Of a stretch of DNA of 32,775 nucleotides, positions 22,681 to 30,007 are shown in pieces. This DNA is from TMED14 sp041179465 (GTDB lineage Bacteria; Bacteroidota; Bacteroidia; Flavobacteriales; Schleiferiaceae): contig JBEGTJ010000017.1 in assembly GCA_041179465.1 (NCBI GenBank), positions 1-32,775 on the forward strand, read 5' to 3'. The notes below the pieces were generated by a model. The model was given only the letters and a program-made list of their open reading frames with translations. It did not search any database and was not told the DNA's origin. The stretch's first letter is position 1. Each line of letters starts with the position of its first letter. Made by a program: the position numbers and the translations under genes.

Positions 22681-23563
22681 AGCTGCGAAGGTAGTTCCAG
22701 GCTTCGGTCGCGGGAACCCGATGGGCGACTTTGGCCAACCAGGTTCGCTGGCGCTTGGCGTACTGCCGGGTGCGCAGCGCAAGCAGCTCGGTCATCGCGT
22801 CGTCGCGGTCCACCGGCGCGTCGGGCGCATAAAATTCTTGGTAGCCCACCGTGCGCAGCGGGCTCAGGTCCGCATAGGCTTTAAGTTCCAGGGCTTCCGA
22901 TTTGAGGCCCTCGGCCATCATTTCGGCGCAGCGGCGCTGGATGCGGAGGTCGAGCCAGTCCAACGGCGCGTCGAGGGCCAGCTCGCGAACCGGAACCGGC
23001 CACGCACGCTGGGCCGTCCCCCGGCGATGCTGCGAGTAGGGAATCCCAGTCGCCTGCATCACTTCGAGCGCCCGAATCACCCGGCGCGAATTGTGCAGGT
23101 CGGCCGCCGCCGCGTACTCCGGGTCGAGCTGGCGCAGGCGCTGAATGAGCTCCTCGGGACGTTGCGCCCACACGGCCTCAAGCTCGGCGCGCAGCTCGGG
23201 CTGGGCGGCCGGCATGGGGTCGAGTCCGTGCAGCAGCGCTTGGGCATAAAGGCCGGACCCGCCGACGACCACGGCCGAACCGCAGCGTTCGAGCACGTCG
23301 CGCACCACCGGCTCGGCCCATGCGGCATAGGTTGCCGCGGTCAGGGGCTCGTGGATGCTGTGGCTGGCGATTCCGTGGTGCGGAACCTCCGCCAGCTCCT
23401 CGGGGGTAGGTCGGGCGACCCCTATGCGGAGTTCGCGGTACACTTGGCGGGCGTCGCAGTTGACCACTTCGGTCCCCAGGTGCCGCGCCAGGTCGATGGC
23501 GAGCCGGGTTTTGCCCGACGCGGTCGGTCCGTGAATCATCCAAAGGGCGCCGCCGTGGTTCAT
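22667..23563 (-). CDS. miaA: tRNA dimethylallyltransferase
   Basis: MiaA adds a dimethylallyl group to A37 of tRNAs reading UNN codons. The 298-residue protein has the P-loop IHGPTASGKTRLAIDLA, CDARQVYRELRIGVARPT (Ala in place of the usual Ser of DSRQ), VVGGSGLYAQALLHGL, NSRRVIRALEVMQATG, TVGYQEF, and RTRQYAKRQRTWL. Length is normal. The ATG at 23563 is supported by a TACCTTTG box 4 bp upstream. It is the first gene of miaA-lpxK-gatB-lipoprotein. Confidence 0.96.
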   Translation of the reverse strand: MNHGGALWMIHGPTASGKTRLAIDLARHLGTEVVNCDARQVYRELRIGVARPTPEELAEVPHHGIASHSIHEPLTAATYAAWAEPVVRDVLERCGSAVVVGGSGLYAQALLHGLDPMPAAQPELRAELEAVWAQRPEELIQRLRQLDPEYAAAADLHNSRRVIRALEVMQATGIPYSQHRRGTAQRAWPVPVRELALDAPLDWLDLRIQRRCAEMMAEGLKSEALELKAYADLSPLRTVGYQEFYAPDAPVDRDDAMTELLALRTRQYAKRQRTWLAKVAHRVPATEAWNYLRSYVGA

Positions 23564-23567
23564 GCCG

Positions 23568-23575
23568 CAAAGGTA
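23568..23575 (-). promoter_or_regulatory. -7 box for miaA
   Basis: The minus strand reads TACCTTTG, with only 4 bp to the ATG of miaA. Confidence 0.62.
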
Positions 23576-23591
23576 GGTTGCCAAAATTCCG

Positions 23592-23599
23592 TATATTTA
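23592..23599 (+). promoter_or_regulatory. Candidate -7 box for the gene at 23603
   Basis: TATATTTA is one mismatch from TAnnTTTG, 3 bp before the ATG at 23603. Together with the miaA box it makes a divergent promoter pair in 39 bp. Confidence 0.42.
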
Positions 23600-23602
23600 G
23601 TC

Positions 23603-23932
23603 ATGGCCTTTCCCGCGCAGCCCGAACAACGTTCTGCCTTTCGCCTCATTGAGCGCGGAGATTTAGCGGCGTTGACGTTCGCCGCGGGCGACCAAGTGGC
23701 CGACCCTGAACTCCGCCAAGAACGGTGGAAGGTGCTGCACCAGGCCACGTTTCAGGGCAACGTCGAAGAGCGCAAGGTGACCCTGTACTTTACCGCAGAC
23801 CAGGGCCGATTTGCCCTGCATACCACCCTTTGGGCCTGTACCGAGCACACGGTGGTGTTCAAGAACTCAGAGGAACTCCCGATTCGCGCCATCGAGGCGC
23901 TCGAGTTTCACCAGTCTTCTGAAGAAGAGTAG
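23603..23932 (+). CDS. Small conserved-looking protein of unknown function
   Basis: The protein has 109 residues with no signal peptide and no membrane segment. The N-terminal half is charged and helical (RLIERGDLAALTF, LRQERWKVLHQAT). The C-terminal half looks like a small beta-barrel: GNVEERKVTLYFTADQGRFALHTTLWACTEHTVVFKN (partly quoted), then LPIRAIEALEFH. The strand pattern resembles small Bacteroidota proteins found near miaA, but I cannot name the family. It starts divergently from miaA, and its last 25 bp overlap the convergent PRiA4_ORF3-like gene. No terminator is visible between them. Confidence 0.75.
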   Translation: MAFPAQPEQRSAFRLIERGDLAALTFAAGDQVADPELRQERWKVLHQATFQGNVEERKVTLYFTADQGRFALHTTLWACTEHTVVFKNSEELPIRAIEALEFHQSSEEE

Positions 23933-24432
23933 CCGTCGGCCAGATCTTCTTCGTCAAATCCAAATTCGTCGTCGTCGTCGCCAAAATCGTCGTCGTCGAG
24001 GCCTGATCCTGCTGCCGCGTCGCCGTACTGCAGCTCGGGGGCGGTTGCAGGGCGCGCTCCGTAGCTCAGCACCACTTCGCTGCCCTCCAGGAGGCGGTCT
24101 TCGTGGCGCACAAACTCCACCAAAAAGCTCCACATTTCCAAAAAGTCGTACACAAACAGCAAGCGCTGCCCGGGGGCGCCGAGCACGTCGCCCACCGTCA
24201 GGTCGGCCATGCTGGGGCCGACTGCGGGGTCCATGGACATCAGCGGAATCTCGTCGCCTTGGTTCCATTCCGCGTCGGTGCGGTAAAACGAAGCCATTTG
24301 CCCTTCGTTGAGGTCAAACGAGGCCGCCAAGGCGCGGTGCGCCGCTTCGAGGGTGCTCGACGAGGGAAGCGCGACGTCGCGAAAGATGTCGTCTTCGGTA
24401 TTCAAAATGACGCGTACAACTGTAGTGCTCAT
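23908..24432 (-). CDS. Plasmid pRiA4b ORF-3-like protein with acidic tail
   Basis: The 174-residue protein has an N-terminal PRiA4_ORF3-like domain. Seen are VVRVILNTEDDIFRDVALPSS (partly quoted), LEAAHRALAASFDLN, MASFYRTDAEWNQGDEIPL, LTVGDVL, and RLLFVYDFLEMWSFLVEF. The YDF-x-x-x-W motif is the usual hallmark. The last 35 residues are very acidic (DDDDFGDDDDEFGFDEEDL). The family name comes from plasmid and transposon passengers, but in Bacteroidota it is a common chromosomal gene of unknown role. It is coupled to cca by an ATGA overlap and converges on the small gene at 23603 with a 25 bp overlap. Confidence 0.85.
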   Translation of the reverse strand: MSTTVVRVILNTEDDIFRDVALPSSSTLEAAHRALAASFDLNEGQMASFYRTDAEWNQGDEIPLMSMDPAVGPSMADLTVGDVLGAPGQRLLFVYDFLEMWSFLVEFVRHEDRLLEGSEVVLSYGARPATAPELQYGDAAAGSGLDDDDFGDDDDEFGFDEEDLADGYSSSEDW

Positions 24433-25850
24433 GATTTGGCAGAAATTCCGTGTTCAGCAGCCCAGGCGGTGACAAAAGCGCGGGCGTCGTCAAAGGTATT
24501 GGGGATTACGCCATCTAAAATGGCTTCGCGGACTGCGGTTTTCAGCTGGCCAACGAGCGGACCCGGGGGCAAATCAAACCAGTCCATCAACTGGCTTCCG
24601 TCGATTGGGGGTTGCCAGTTGCGCAGCTGGTCGCGCGCCTCTACTTCGGCCATTTTAGCCTTAACGTGCTCGTAATTAGCTTGGTATCGTGATTTTTTGC
24701 GCGGATTTTTGGTGGTAATGTCGCTGGAGCACAAGATCATCAGGTCGTCGATGTCGGCCCCCGCGTCAAAAAGCAGACGGCGCACCGCGCTGTCGGTGGC
24801 GGTGTCGCTGACCACGGCGATGGGGCGGGAGCTCATTTGGATGAGCTTCACCACATAATCCATGCGGGCGTCCAAGGGCAGCGCCAGGCGGCGAAAGAGC
24901 TTCTTGGCCATTTTTCCGCCCAAAAACTCATGCCCGTGAAAGGTCCACCCGATGCCCTTTACAAACTTCTTGGTCGGAGGCTTTCCGATGTCGTGCAGCA
25001 GCGCCGCCAAGCGCAGCCATACGTTGGGGGATTGCTCGGCCGTGTTGTCGACCACCTCAAGGGTGTGCCAAAAATTGTCTTTGTGAAGGTGGCCTTCAAC
25101 TTCGTCGACGCCGGCCAGCGCGGCTACTTCGGGCAGCAGCACCTCCATGGCGCCGCAGCGAAACATCAGGCCCAGGCCCACGGAGGGCTTGGGGCTTTCC
25201 AAAATCTTCAGCAGCTCGGTCTGAACGCGTTCGGGCGACAAAATGCTCAGGCGGTCGGCGGTGGCGGCCATGCCTTCGAGGCAGGCGGGGTCCAGTGCAA
25301 AGCCGAGTTGGCTTGCGAAGCGGAGTCCGCGCAAAATGCGCAGCGGGTCGTCGCTAAACGTTTCGGTCGGTTCGAGCGGCGTGCGCAGGATTTGGGCCTC
25401 AAGGTCGGCGCGGCCCCCAAACGGGTCGAGCAGCTCGCCCCAAGCGGCCCGGTGCACGCCCACGGCCATGGCGTTGATGCTGAAGTCGCGGCGGCGCTGG
25501 TCGTCTTCGAGGGTGCCGGGCTGAACGCTGGGTTTGCGCGATTCGCTCCGGTAGCTCTCGGTGCGCGCTTGCACCAACTCGATTTGCCAGCCCTTCCAGG
25601 TGAACTGGGCGGTGCCAAAATTGGCGTAAACGGCGACCTTGCCGGCCTTGAGGGACCGGGCCGCCGTTTCGGCAACAGCTTTGGCGTCGCCGACGACGAC
25701 GAAGTCCACGTCTTTGGAATGGGGTCGGTCGAGCAAGCGGTCGCGCACCCAGCCTCCCACGACGTAGCAGGGCAGGCCGAGTTCGTCGGCCGCGGCGCCC
25801 ACTGCGCGGAACAGCTCGTGGTCAATCCACTGCGAGTAGGGCTCTGCCAT
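24429..25850 (-). CDS. cca: CCA tRNA nucleotidyltransferase / poly(A) polymerase family, HD domain
   Basis: The 473-residue class II nucleotidyltransferase has YVVGGWVRDRLLDR and KDVDFVVVGD with the catalytic DxD. RRDFSINAMAVGV, LDPFGGRADL and DDPLRILRGLRFASQLGF (the DPLR-x-LR-x-x-RFA motif) follow. An HD phosphohydrolase-like domain comes next (LAALLHDIGKPPTKKF). The usual role is adding or repairing the 3' CCA of tRNA. The poly(A) polymerase alternative is less likely. The ATG directly abuts the dapD stop with no spacer, and the stop overlaps the next gene in ATGA. Confidence 0.93.
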   Translation of the reverse strand: MAEPYSQWIDHELFRAVGAAADELGLPCYVVGGWVRDRLLDRPHSKDVDFVVVGDAKAVAETAARSLKAGKVAVYANFGTAQFTWKGWQIELVQARTESYRSESRKPSVQPGTLEDDQRRRDFSINAMAVGVHRAAWGELLDPFGGRADLEAQILRTPLEPTETFSDDPLRILRGLRFASQLGFALDPACLEGMAATADRLSILSPERVQTELLKILESPKPSVGLGLMFRCGAMEVLLPEVAALAGVDEVEGHLHKDNFWHTLEVVDNTAEQSPNVWLRLAALLHDIGKPPTKKFVKGIGWTFHGHEFLGGKMAKKLFRRLALPLDARMDYVVKLIQMSSRPIAVVSDTATDSAVRRLLFDAGADIDDLMILCSSDITTKNPRKKSRYQANYEHVKAKMAEVEARDQLRNWQPPIDGSQLMDWFDLPPGPLVGQLKTAVREAILDGVIPNTFDDARAFVTAWAAEHGISAKS

Positions 25851-26678
25851 TTAAACGGCCACTTGATACTCGCGCAGGGCGTCGTTCAACGAGGTCTTTT
25901 GGTCGGTGCTCTCTTTGCGGCGACCGATGATCAGCGCGCACGGCACGTGGTAGGTTCCGGCGGCAAAGTCCTTGGGCATGGTTCCGGGGATTACGACGCT
26001 GCGCTCGGGGACGTAGCCGCGGTACTCCACCGGTTCTGAACCCGTAACGTCGATGATTTTGGTCGACGCGGTAAGGACCACGTTGGCGCCGAGTACGGCT
26101 TCGCGGCCCACGCGCACGCCCTCGACGACGATGCACCGCGATCCGATGAACGCACCGTCTTCGACAATCACGGGAGCCGCCTGCAGGGGTTCCAAGACGC
26201 CGCCGATCCCGACTCCGCCCGAAAGGTGCACGTCGGCACCGATTTGCGCGCAGCTGCCCACGGTTGCCCACGTGTCGACCATGGTGCGCGGACCCACATA
26301 GGCCCCAATGTTGACGTAGGAAGGCATCATGATGACGCCCGGAGCCAGGTACGCTCCGTGGCGCGCCACGGCATGCGGAACCACGCGCACGCCCAAGGCG
26401 GCGTAGTTGCGCTTCAGCGGCATTTTGTCGTGAAATTCCATGGGACCCGCCTCAAACGTTTCCATTTTGCGCTGCGGAAAGTAAAGCACCACCGCTTTTT
26501 TAATCCATTCGTGGACGTGCCAGCCGCCTTCGACGGGTTCGGCCACGCGAAGGGTTCCGTGGTCCAGTGCCGCGATGACTTGGCCCACCGCGTAATGGGC
26601 CTCAGGGCTTTGCAGTTCGTCGCGGTGTTCCCAGACGCGCTCAATCGTGGCGCGGAGTTCAGTCCAGTTGGGTGTCAT
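25851..26678 (-). CDS. dapD: 2,3,4,5-tetrahydropyridine-2,6-dicarboxylate N-succinyltransferase
   Basis: DapD transfers succinyl from succinyl-CoA in the succinylase branch of lysine/diaminopimelate synthesis. The 275-residue protein has a helical N-terminal domain (MTPNWTELRATIERVWEHR) and a left-handed beta-helix of hexapeptide repeats. Segments include MMPSYVNIGAYVG, DTWATVGSCAQIG, HLSGGVGIGGVLEPLQA and GVRVGREAVLGANVVLT, then VEYRGYVPERSVVIPG. Length is standard. The ATG at 26678 overlaps the ruvX stop in ATGA. The longer upstream frame lies within ruvX and is not used. Confidence 0.96.
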   Translation of the reverse strand: MTPNWTELRATIERVWEHRDELQSPEAHYAVGQVIAALDHGTLRVAEPVEGGWHVHEWIKKAVVLYFPQRKMETFEAGPMEFHDKMPLKRNYAALGVRVVPHAVARHGAYLAPGVIMMPSYVNIGAYVGPRTMVDTWATVGSCAQIGADVHLSGGVGIGGVLEPLQAAPVIVEDGAFIGSRCIVVEGVRVGREAVLGANVVLTASTKIIDVTGSEPVEYRGYVPERSVVIPGTMPKDFAAGTYHVPCALIIGRRKESTDQKTSLNDALREYQVAV

Positions 26679-27085
26679 TTCTTTTGATGTAAGTAGTTTT
26701 CTAAGATCAAGCTTGCCGCGGCCGCGTCGAGATGTCCTTTGTCTTTTTTGACGGCCTTGGATCGGCCGAGCAGCGCGGCACCTTGGGCGGCGAGTTTGGA
26801 GGTCAGTCGCTCGTCGACCAAGTGCACGGGGACCGAAGGCCAAAGAGCCTCTAAGGCCTTGGCCACGAGGTCTCGGGCTTCTGCACCTTGAGAGGGCGCT
26901 CCGTTGCGTTGCAGCGGACTTCCCAACGCGATGCCGCGAATCCCCGACCCGTCGCCGTAGCGCCGGGCGAGCTCGCGCGCGAGCTCGGCGGTCGCCAGCG
27001 CGGCCACCGGGAACGCCATCATTCCCTGCACGTCGCTCTCAGCGAGGCCGGTTCGGCGAAGTCCAGGGTCAAGGCCTATCCACAT
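26675..27085 (-). CDS. ruvX: Pre-16S rRNA nuclease, YqgF/RuvX family
   Basis: The 136-residue RNase H-like protein is of the YqgF type, which processes the 5' end of 16S rRNA. It starts WIGLDPGLRRTGLAESD, with the first catalytic Asp, continues with IRGIALGSPLQRNG and VHLVDERLTSKLA with a catalytic Glu, and ends KKDKGHLDAAAASLILENYL with the last Asp. The start at 27085 gives the normal N-terminus. It heads the minus-strand operon ruvX-dapD-cca-PRiA4_ORF3-like, whose genes all overlap or abut. Confidence 0.93.
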   Translation of the reverse strand: MWIGLDPGLRRTGLAESDVQGMMAFPVAALATAELARELARRYGDGSGIRGIALGSPLQRNGAPSQGAEARDLVAKALEALWPSVPVHLVDERLTSKLAAQGAALLGRSKAVKKDKGHLDAAAASLILENYLHQKK

Positions 27086-27115
27086 GCTTTTTGGCGCGCA
27101 GTACTGCGCAGACCA

Positions 27116-27123
27116 CAAAGGTA
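27116..27123 (-). promoter_or_regulatory. -7 box for the ruvX operon
   Basis: The minus strand reads TACCTTTG, 30 bp before the ruvX ATG. It lies only 5 bp from the def -7 box on the other strand. Confidence 0.58.
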
Positions 27124-27128
27124 GGGGG

Positions 27129-27136
27129 TATCTTTG
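27129..27136 (+). promoter_or_regulatory. -7 box for the def operon
   Basis: TATCTTTG matches TAnnTTTG, 4 bp before the def ATG. Confidence 0.62.
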
Positions 27137-27140
27137 CGCC

Positions 27141-27716
27141 ATGGTTTACCCAATTGCCGCCTACGGTTCCCCGGTGCTCAAGCGCCGCGCCAAAGACGTG
27201 GTGTGCCCGTCTGCCGAACTTTCGGCCTTCGTCGACTCGATGTTTGAAACCATGTATGCATCTAAAGGAGTGGGCCTTGCGGCGCCCCAAATAGGGATCA
27301 GTACGCGGGTCTTCGTTGTCGACGGCGCCCCCTTTGCCGACGACCCTGACCACGCCGAAGACGCCGAGGTGCTGAAGACGTTTAAAAAAGCGTTCATTAA
27401 CGCCGAAATATTGGAAGAAACCGGCGAGGAATGGGGTTTTGAAGAAGGTTGCTTGAGCATCCCCGAACTGCACGAGACCGTAGTCCGCCGCGAGACCTTG
27501 CGCATCGCCTACCAAGACCTTGAGGGCCAGTGGCACGAGGAGACCTACACGGGCGTTCCGGCACGCATCATTCAGCACGAGTACGACCACATTGAGGGGA
27601 TTCTCTTTACCGACCGCCTGAGTCCGCTCAAAAAGCGCCTAATTCAGGGCCGCCTCAAGGACATCGCAGCGGGCAAAGTCACGGCTAACTACCGAATGAA
27701 GTTCAACGTAGCATGA
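27141..27716 (+). CDS. def: Peptide deformylase
   Basis: The enzyme removes the formyl group from nascent N-terminal Met. The 191-residue protein has the three metal and active-site motifs: GVGLAAPQIG, EGCLSIPE with the metal-binding Cys, and IIQHEYDHIEG (HExxH). It starts MVYPIAAYGSPVLKRRAKDV, typical of Bacteroidota. A 25-residue variable loop between the first two motifs is acidic (DDPDHAEDAEV). The ATG at 27141 is supported by a -7 box 4 bp upstream. The stop overlaps the next ATG (ATGA). Confidence 0.96.
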   Translation: MVYPIAAYGSPVLKRRAKDVVCPSAELSAFVDSMFETMYASKGVGLAAPQIGISTRVFVVDGAPFADDPDHAEDAEVLKTFKKAFINAEILEETGEEWGFEEGCLSIPELHETVVRRETLRIAYQDLEGQWHEETYTGVPARIIQHEYDHIEGILFTDRLSPLKKRLIQGRLKDIAAGKVTANYRMKFNVA

Positions 27717-28210
27717 AAAAGTACGCGTTAGCTCTGGGCGCCGCAGGATTGCTGGCCTCCTGTACGGCCAAGGTAGACGGCGAAAAAGCCATTCAGGAGC
27801 TCACCGCCAAGCAAAACTGGGCCGAGGACTCCACGGGGTCGTATGCCCTCGCGCAGCGCCTCGAAGCGGCGGCCAATCAAGCCGAAAGCGACTCGCTGTG
27901 GGCGCGCTACCAGTTGGCGGCAGGCGACTTGGAGTCGCAGATTCCGAGCCGGGCACTTTTTGCGATTCGCTACTACATGCGCGTCGTCGATTCGCTGCCC
28001 CAGAGCTACGGTCCGCGGGCGCTTTTTGCCGTGGCCACCACCTTTGACGTGAACCTCAACGACCGAATGCGCGCCGGTCAGGCCTACGAAATGTTTCTGC
28101 AGTACTACCCGCAGCACCCTTGGGCTCCGCGGGTCGACACCTTGCTGTCGATTACGCGCAGCGGCGCAGACACCCTTTTAATGCAGCAAATTCAAGCGAA
28201 CCAACCATGA
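27713..28210 (+). CDS. Lipoprotein with TPR-like helices
   Basis: The protein has 165 residues. The lipoprotein signal is MKKYALALGAAGLLASC with Cys17. The mature part is helical. It contains SLWARYQLAAGDLESQIPS and LFAIRYYMRVVDSLPQS, then PRALFAVATTFDVNLNDRMRAGQAYEMFLQYYPQHPWA (partly quoted), which looks like one TPR of the kind seen in YfiO/BamD-like proteins. The full BamD architecture is absent. Function is unknown. It is translationally coupled to def before it and to the DUF5606 gene after it, both by ATGA overlaps. Confidence 0.85.
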   Translation: MKKYALALGAAGLLASCTAKVDGEKAIQELTAKQNWAEDSTGSYALAQRLEAAANQAESDSLWARYQLAAGDLESQIPSRALFAIRYYMRVVDSLPQSYGPRALFAVATTFDVNLNDRMRAGQAYEMFLQYYPQHPWAPRVDTLLSITRSGADTLLMQQIQANQP

Positions 28211-28671
28211 ACGACCTCAAGCACGTACTCGCCATTGCGGGTCGCCCCGGACTCTTCCAACTCGTAGCTTCAACCCGCACCGGCCTGGTGGCCGAGCCCC
28301 TCGGCGGGGGCGCCCGCGTGAGCGCCTCGGCGCGCCAGCAGGTGCACGTGCTCGACGAGATGGCCCTGTACACCGTGGAGGGCGAGCGTCCGCTTCGCGA
28401 AGTGTTTGCCGCCGTCGGAGCCGCCCTCAACGGGCAAGAGGCCGTGGCCCACAACGCCGACAGCGCCCTGGTGACCGCTGAGTTTGCCAAGTTGGTCCCC
28501 GACTACGACGACAGCCGCGTGTACGTCAGCGACATGCGCAAGTTTTTTCAGTGGTACAACGCCTTGGTCCGCTACCAATTCTTTGCGGACGCACCGGCAG
28601 CGGCGGCCGACGAACCCAAGGCCAAGCCGGCCAAGAAAAAAGCGGCACCCAAGGCTGCGGATGGCGAGTAA
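28207..28671 (+). CDS. DUF5606 protein
   Basis: The protein has 154 residues. Residues 1-130 match the Bacteroidota DUF5606 pattern: LKHVLAIAGRPGLFQLVAST, a GLVAEPLGGGARV strand, HVLDEMALYTVEGERPLREVF, and SDMRKFFQWYNAL. The last 30 residues are a Lys/Ala/Pro-rich disordered tail (KAKPAKKKAAPKAADGE). Function is unknown. The ATG at 28207 overlaps the lipoprotein stop. Its stop overlaps the mazG start by 11 bp, so four consecutive genes are coupled. Confidence 0.85.
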   Translation: MNDLKHVLAIAGRPGLFQLVASTRTGLVAEPLGGGARVSASARQQVHVLDEMALYTVEGERPLREVFAAVGAALNGQEAVAHNADSALVTAEFAKLVPDYDDSRVYVSDMRKFFQWYNALVRYQFFADAPAAAADEPKAKPAKKKAAPKAADGE

Positions 28672-29452
28672 TTCCGACCGACGTCCTGCGCTCGAGGCCT
28701 TTGAGCGCCTGCTCGGCATCATGGACGACTTGCGGGCTCAGTGCCCGTGGGATAAGGTTCAAACGGAGCAAACGCTTCGCATCTTGACGATCGAGGAGAC
28801 CTACGAACTGGCCGATGCCATTGATGCGGGCGATTGGTCCGAATTGGGAAAGGAACTCGGAGACTTGTTCCTCCACCTCGTGTTTTACAGCAAAATCGCG
28901 AGCGAACAGGGCCACTTTGACGTGGCGGATGTGCTGCACGGAGTGTGCGACAAGCTGGTGCGCCGGCATCCGCACATTTACGGCGACGTGAACGCTGAAG
29001 ACGCCGAGGCCGTCAAAGCCAACTGGGAAGCCATTAAGTTGGCCGAAAAAGGTTCCGCATCGGCCAAATCGGTGCTCGACGGGGTGCCCAAAGCCCTTCC
29101 CGCGCTGGTGAAGGCCTACCGCATGCAAGACAAAGTGCGGGGCGTCGGATTTGACTGGCCCTCGATCGACGGCGTGTGGAATAAGGTCGAAGAGGAGCTC
29201 GAGGAGCTGCGCAGCGCGCCCGACGACGCCGCGGCCGAAGAAGAGCTGGGCGACCTCTTTTTTGTCCTGGTGAACTACGCCCGGCACCGCGGCTGGGACC
29301 CCGAGCAGGCCTTGGCTCGGGCCAACGACAAGTTCCTGCGCCGATTTAAGGCCATGGAGGCGCTGCTGGCTGAGCGCGGCGACGCCAACGCCAAACAGAC
29401 CTTGGAGGTTTGGGATTCCCTTTGGAATCAGGTAAAACGGAACGAGAATTGA
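28661..29452 (+). CDS. mazG: Nucleoside triphosphate pyrophosphohydrolase
   Basis: MazG hydrolyses NTPs to NMP and PPi and is thought to clean the nucleotide pool. The 263-residue protein carries two MazG domains. The first has CPWDKVQTEQTLRILTIEETYEL (partly quoted) and ELGDLFLHLVFYSKIA. The second has KVRGVGFDWPSIDGVWNKVEEELEEL (partly quoted) and EEELGDLFFVLVNYARH. Metal-binding Glu and Asp sets are complete in both. The ATG at 28661 gives a short N-terminus of normal type; the longer frame upstream lies in the DUF5606 gene. Confidence 0.94.
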   Translation: MASNSDRRPALEAFERLLGIMDDLRAQCPWDKVQTEQTLRILTIEETYELADAIDAGDWSELGKELGDLFLHLVFYSKIASEQGHFDVADVLHGVCDKLVRRHPHIYGDVNAEDAEAVKANWEAIKLAEKGSASAKSVLDGVPKALPALVKAYRMQDKVRGVGFDWPSIDGVWNKVEEELEELRSAPDDAAAEEELGDLFFVLVNYARHRGWDPEQALARANDKFLRRFKAMEALLAERGDANAKQTLEVWDSLWNQVKRNEN

Positions 29453-29461
29453 TTTTGGGGT

Positions 29462-29478
29462 AACGTGGCAGTCACGTT
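29462..29478. repeat. Short inverted repeat between mazG and the sixA-like gene
   Basis: AACGTG (29462-29467) and CACGTT (29473-29478) are exact reverse complements around a 5-base loop. It lacks a T-run, so it is not a typical terminator. It could be an operator before the sixA-ppk1-ppx unit, or chance. Confidence 0.35.
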
Positions 29479-29503
29479 GGCTCGCCATTTTTACGCACCC
29501 CGC

Positions 29504-29995
29504 ATGAAAACCGTTTACCTCGTTCGCCACGCCAAGAGCTCCTGGGAGTACCTCGAGCTTCCCGACATGGACCGTCCGCTTAAGGGCCGTGGAATTCGCG
29601 ACGCCCACTTGATGGCGGAATGGCTGCGGGACGTGCTGCACCGCCGCCCGGCTGTGTACACCTCTCCGGCTACGCGCACCCTGCATACGGCCATGATCTT
29701 TGCCCGAGGGCTGGGGATTCCGCTCGATCAGGTGCACTTGGCCGACGAGCTCTACGCGGCCTCGCACGACCAAATCGCGGGCTTCTTGCGCGGAATTCCC
29801 CACGACCCCGAAGCCGTGATGCTCTTTGGGCACAACCCCGGGATGAGCGAGTTCATTTCCGACTCCGTGCCGGGATTTGCCGAAAACATGCCGACTGCCG
29901 GAGTCGCGGTGCTCGAATTTGCAACTTCTACGTGGAGCGGCTTGCAGGGAGGGGCGGAACTTCGGTACTTTGATTTTCCAAAAAACCTCAAGTAA
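29504..29995 (+). CDS. SixA-like histidine phosphatase
   Basis: The 163-residue protein belongs to the histidine phosphatase branch. It starts MKTVYLVRHAKSSWEY with the catalytic RHA (His9), has LKGRGIRDAHLMAEWL, SPATRTLHTA with a phosphate-binding Arg, and FGHNPGMSEFI with the second catalytic His. SixA proteins remove phosphate from phosphohistidine. The exact target is unknown here. The ATG at 29504 gives the standard start. ppk1 follows after 12 bp, and PPK1 works through phosphohistidine, so the pairing is suggestive. Confidence 0.88.
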   Translation: MKTVYLVRHAKSSWEYLELPDMDRPLKGRGIRDAHLMAEWLRDVLHRRPAVYTSPATRTLHTAMIFARGLGIPLDQVHLADELYAASHDQIAGFLRGIPHDPEAVMLFGHNPGMSEFISDSVPGFAENMPTAGVAVLEFATSTWSGLQGGAELRYFDFPKNLK

Positions 29996-30003
29996 TACTT
30001 TTA
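29996..30003 (+). promoter_or_regulatory. Candidate -7 box for ppk1
   Basis: TACTTTTA is one mismatch from TAnnTTTG, 4 bp before the ATG at 30008. The spacing matches the better boxes in this window. Confidence 0.35.
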
Positions 30004-30007
30004 TAAT

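Noticed and set aside
22721..23602. Upstream in-frame extension of the gene at 23603
   Set aside because: The open frame runs antisense through miaA. The ATG at 23603 has a promoter box just upstream, and the conserved-looking protein begins there.
23908..24432. PRiA4_ORF3-like gene as evidence of an integrated plasmid or transposon
   Set aside because: There are no transposase, terminal repeats or integration signs, and the gene is coupled by ATGA to cca in a housekeeping operon.
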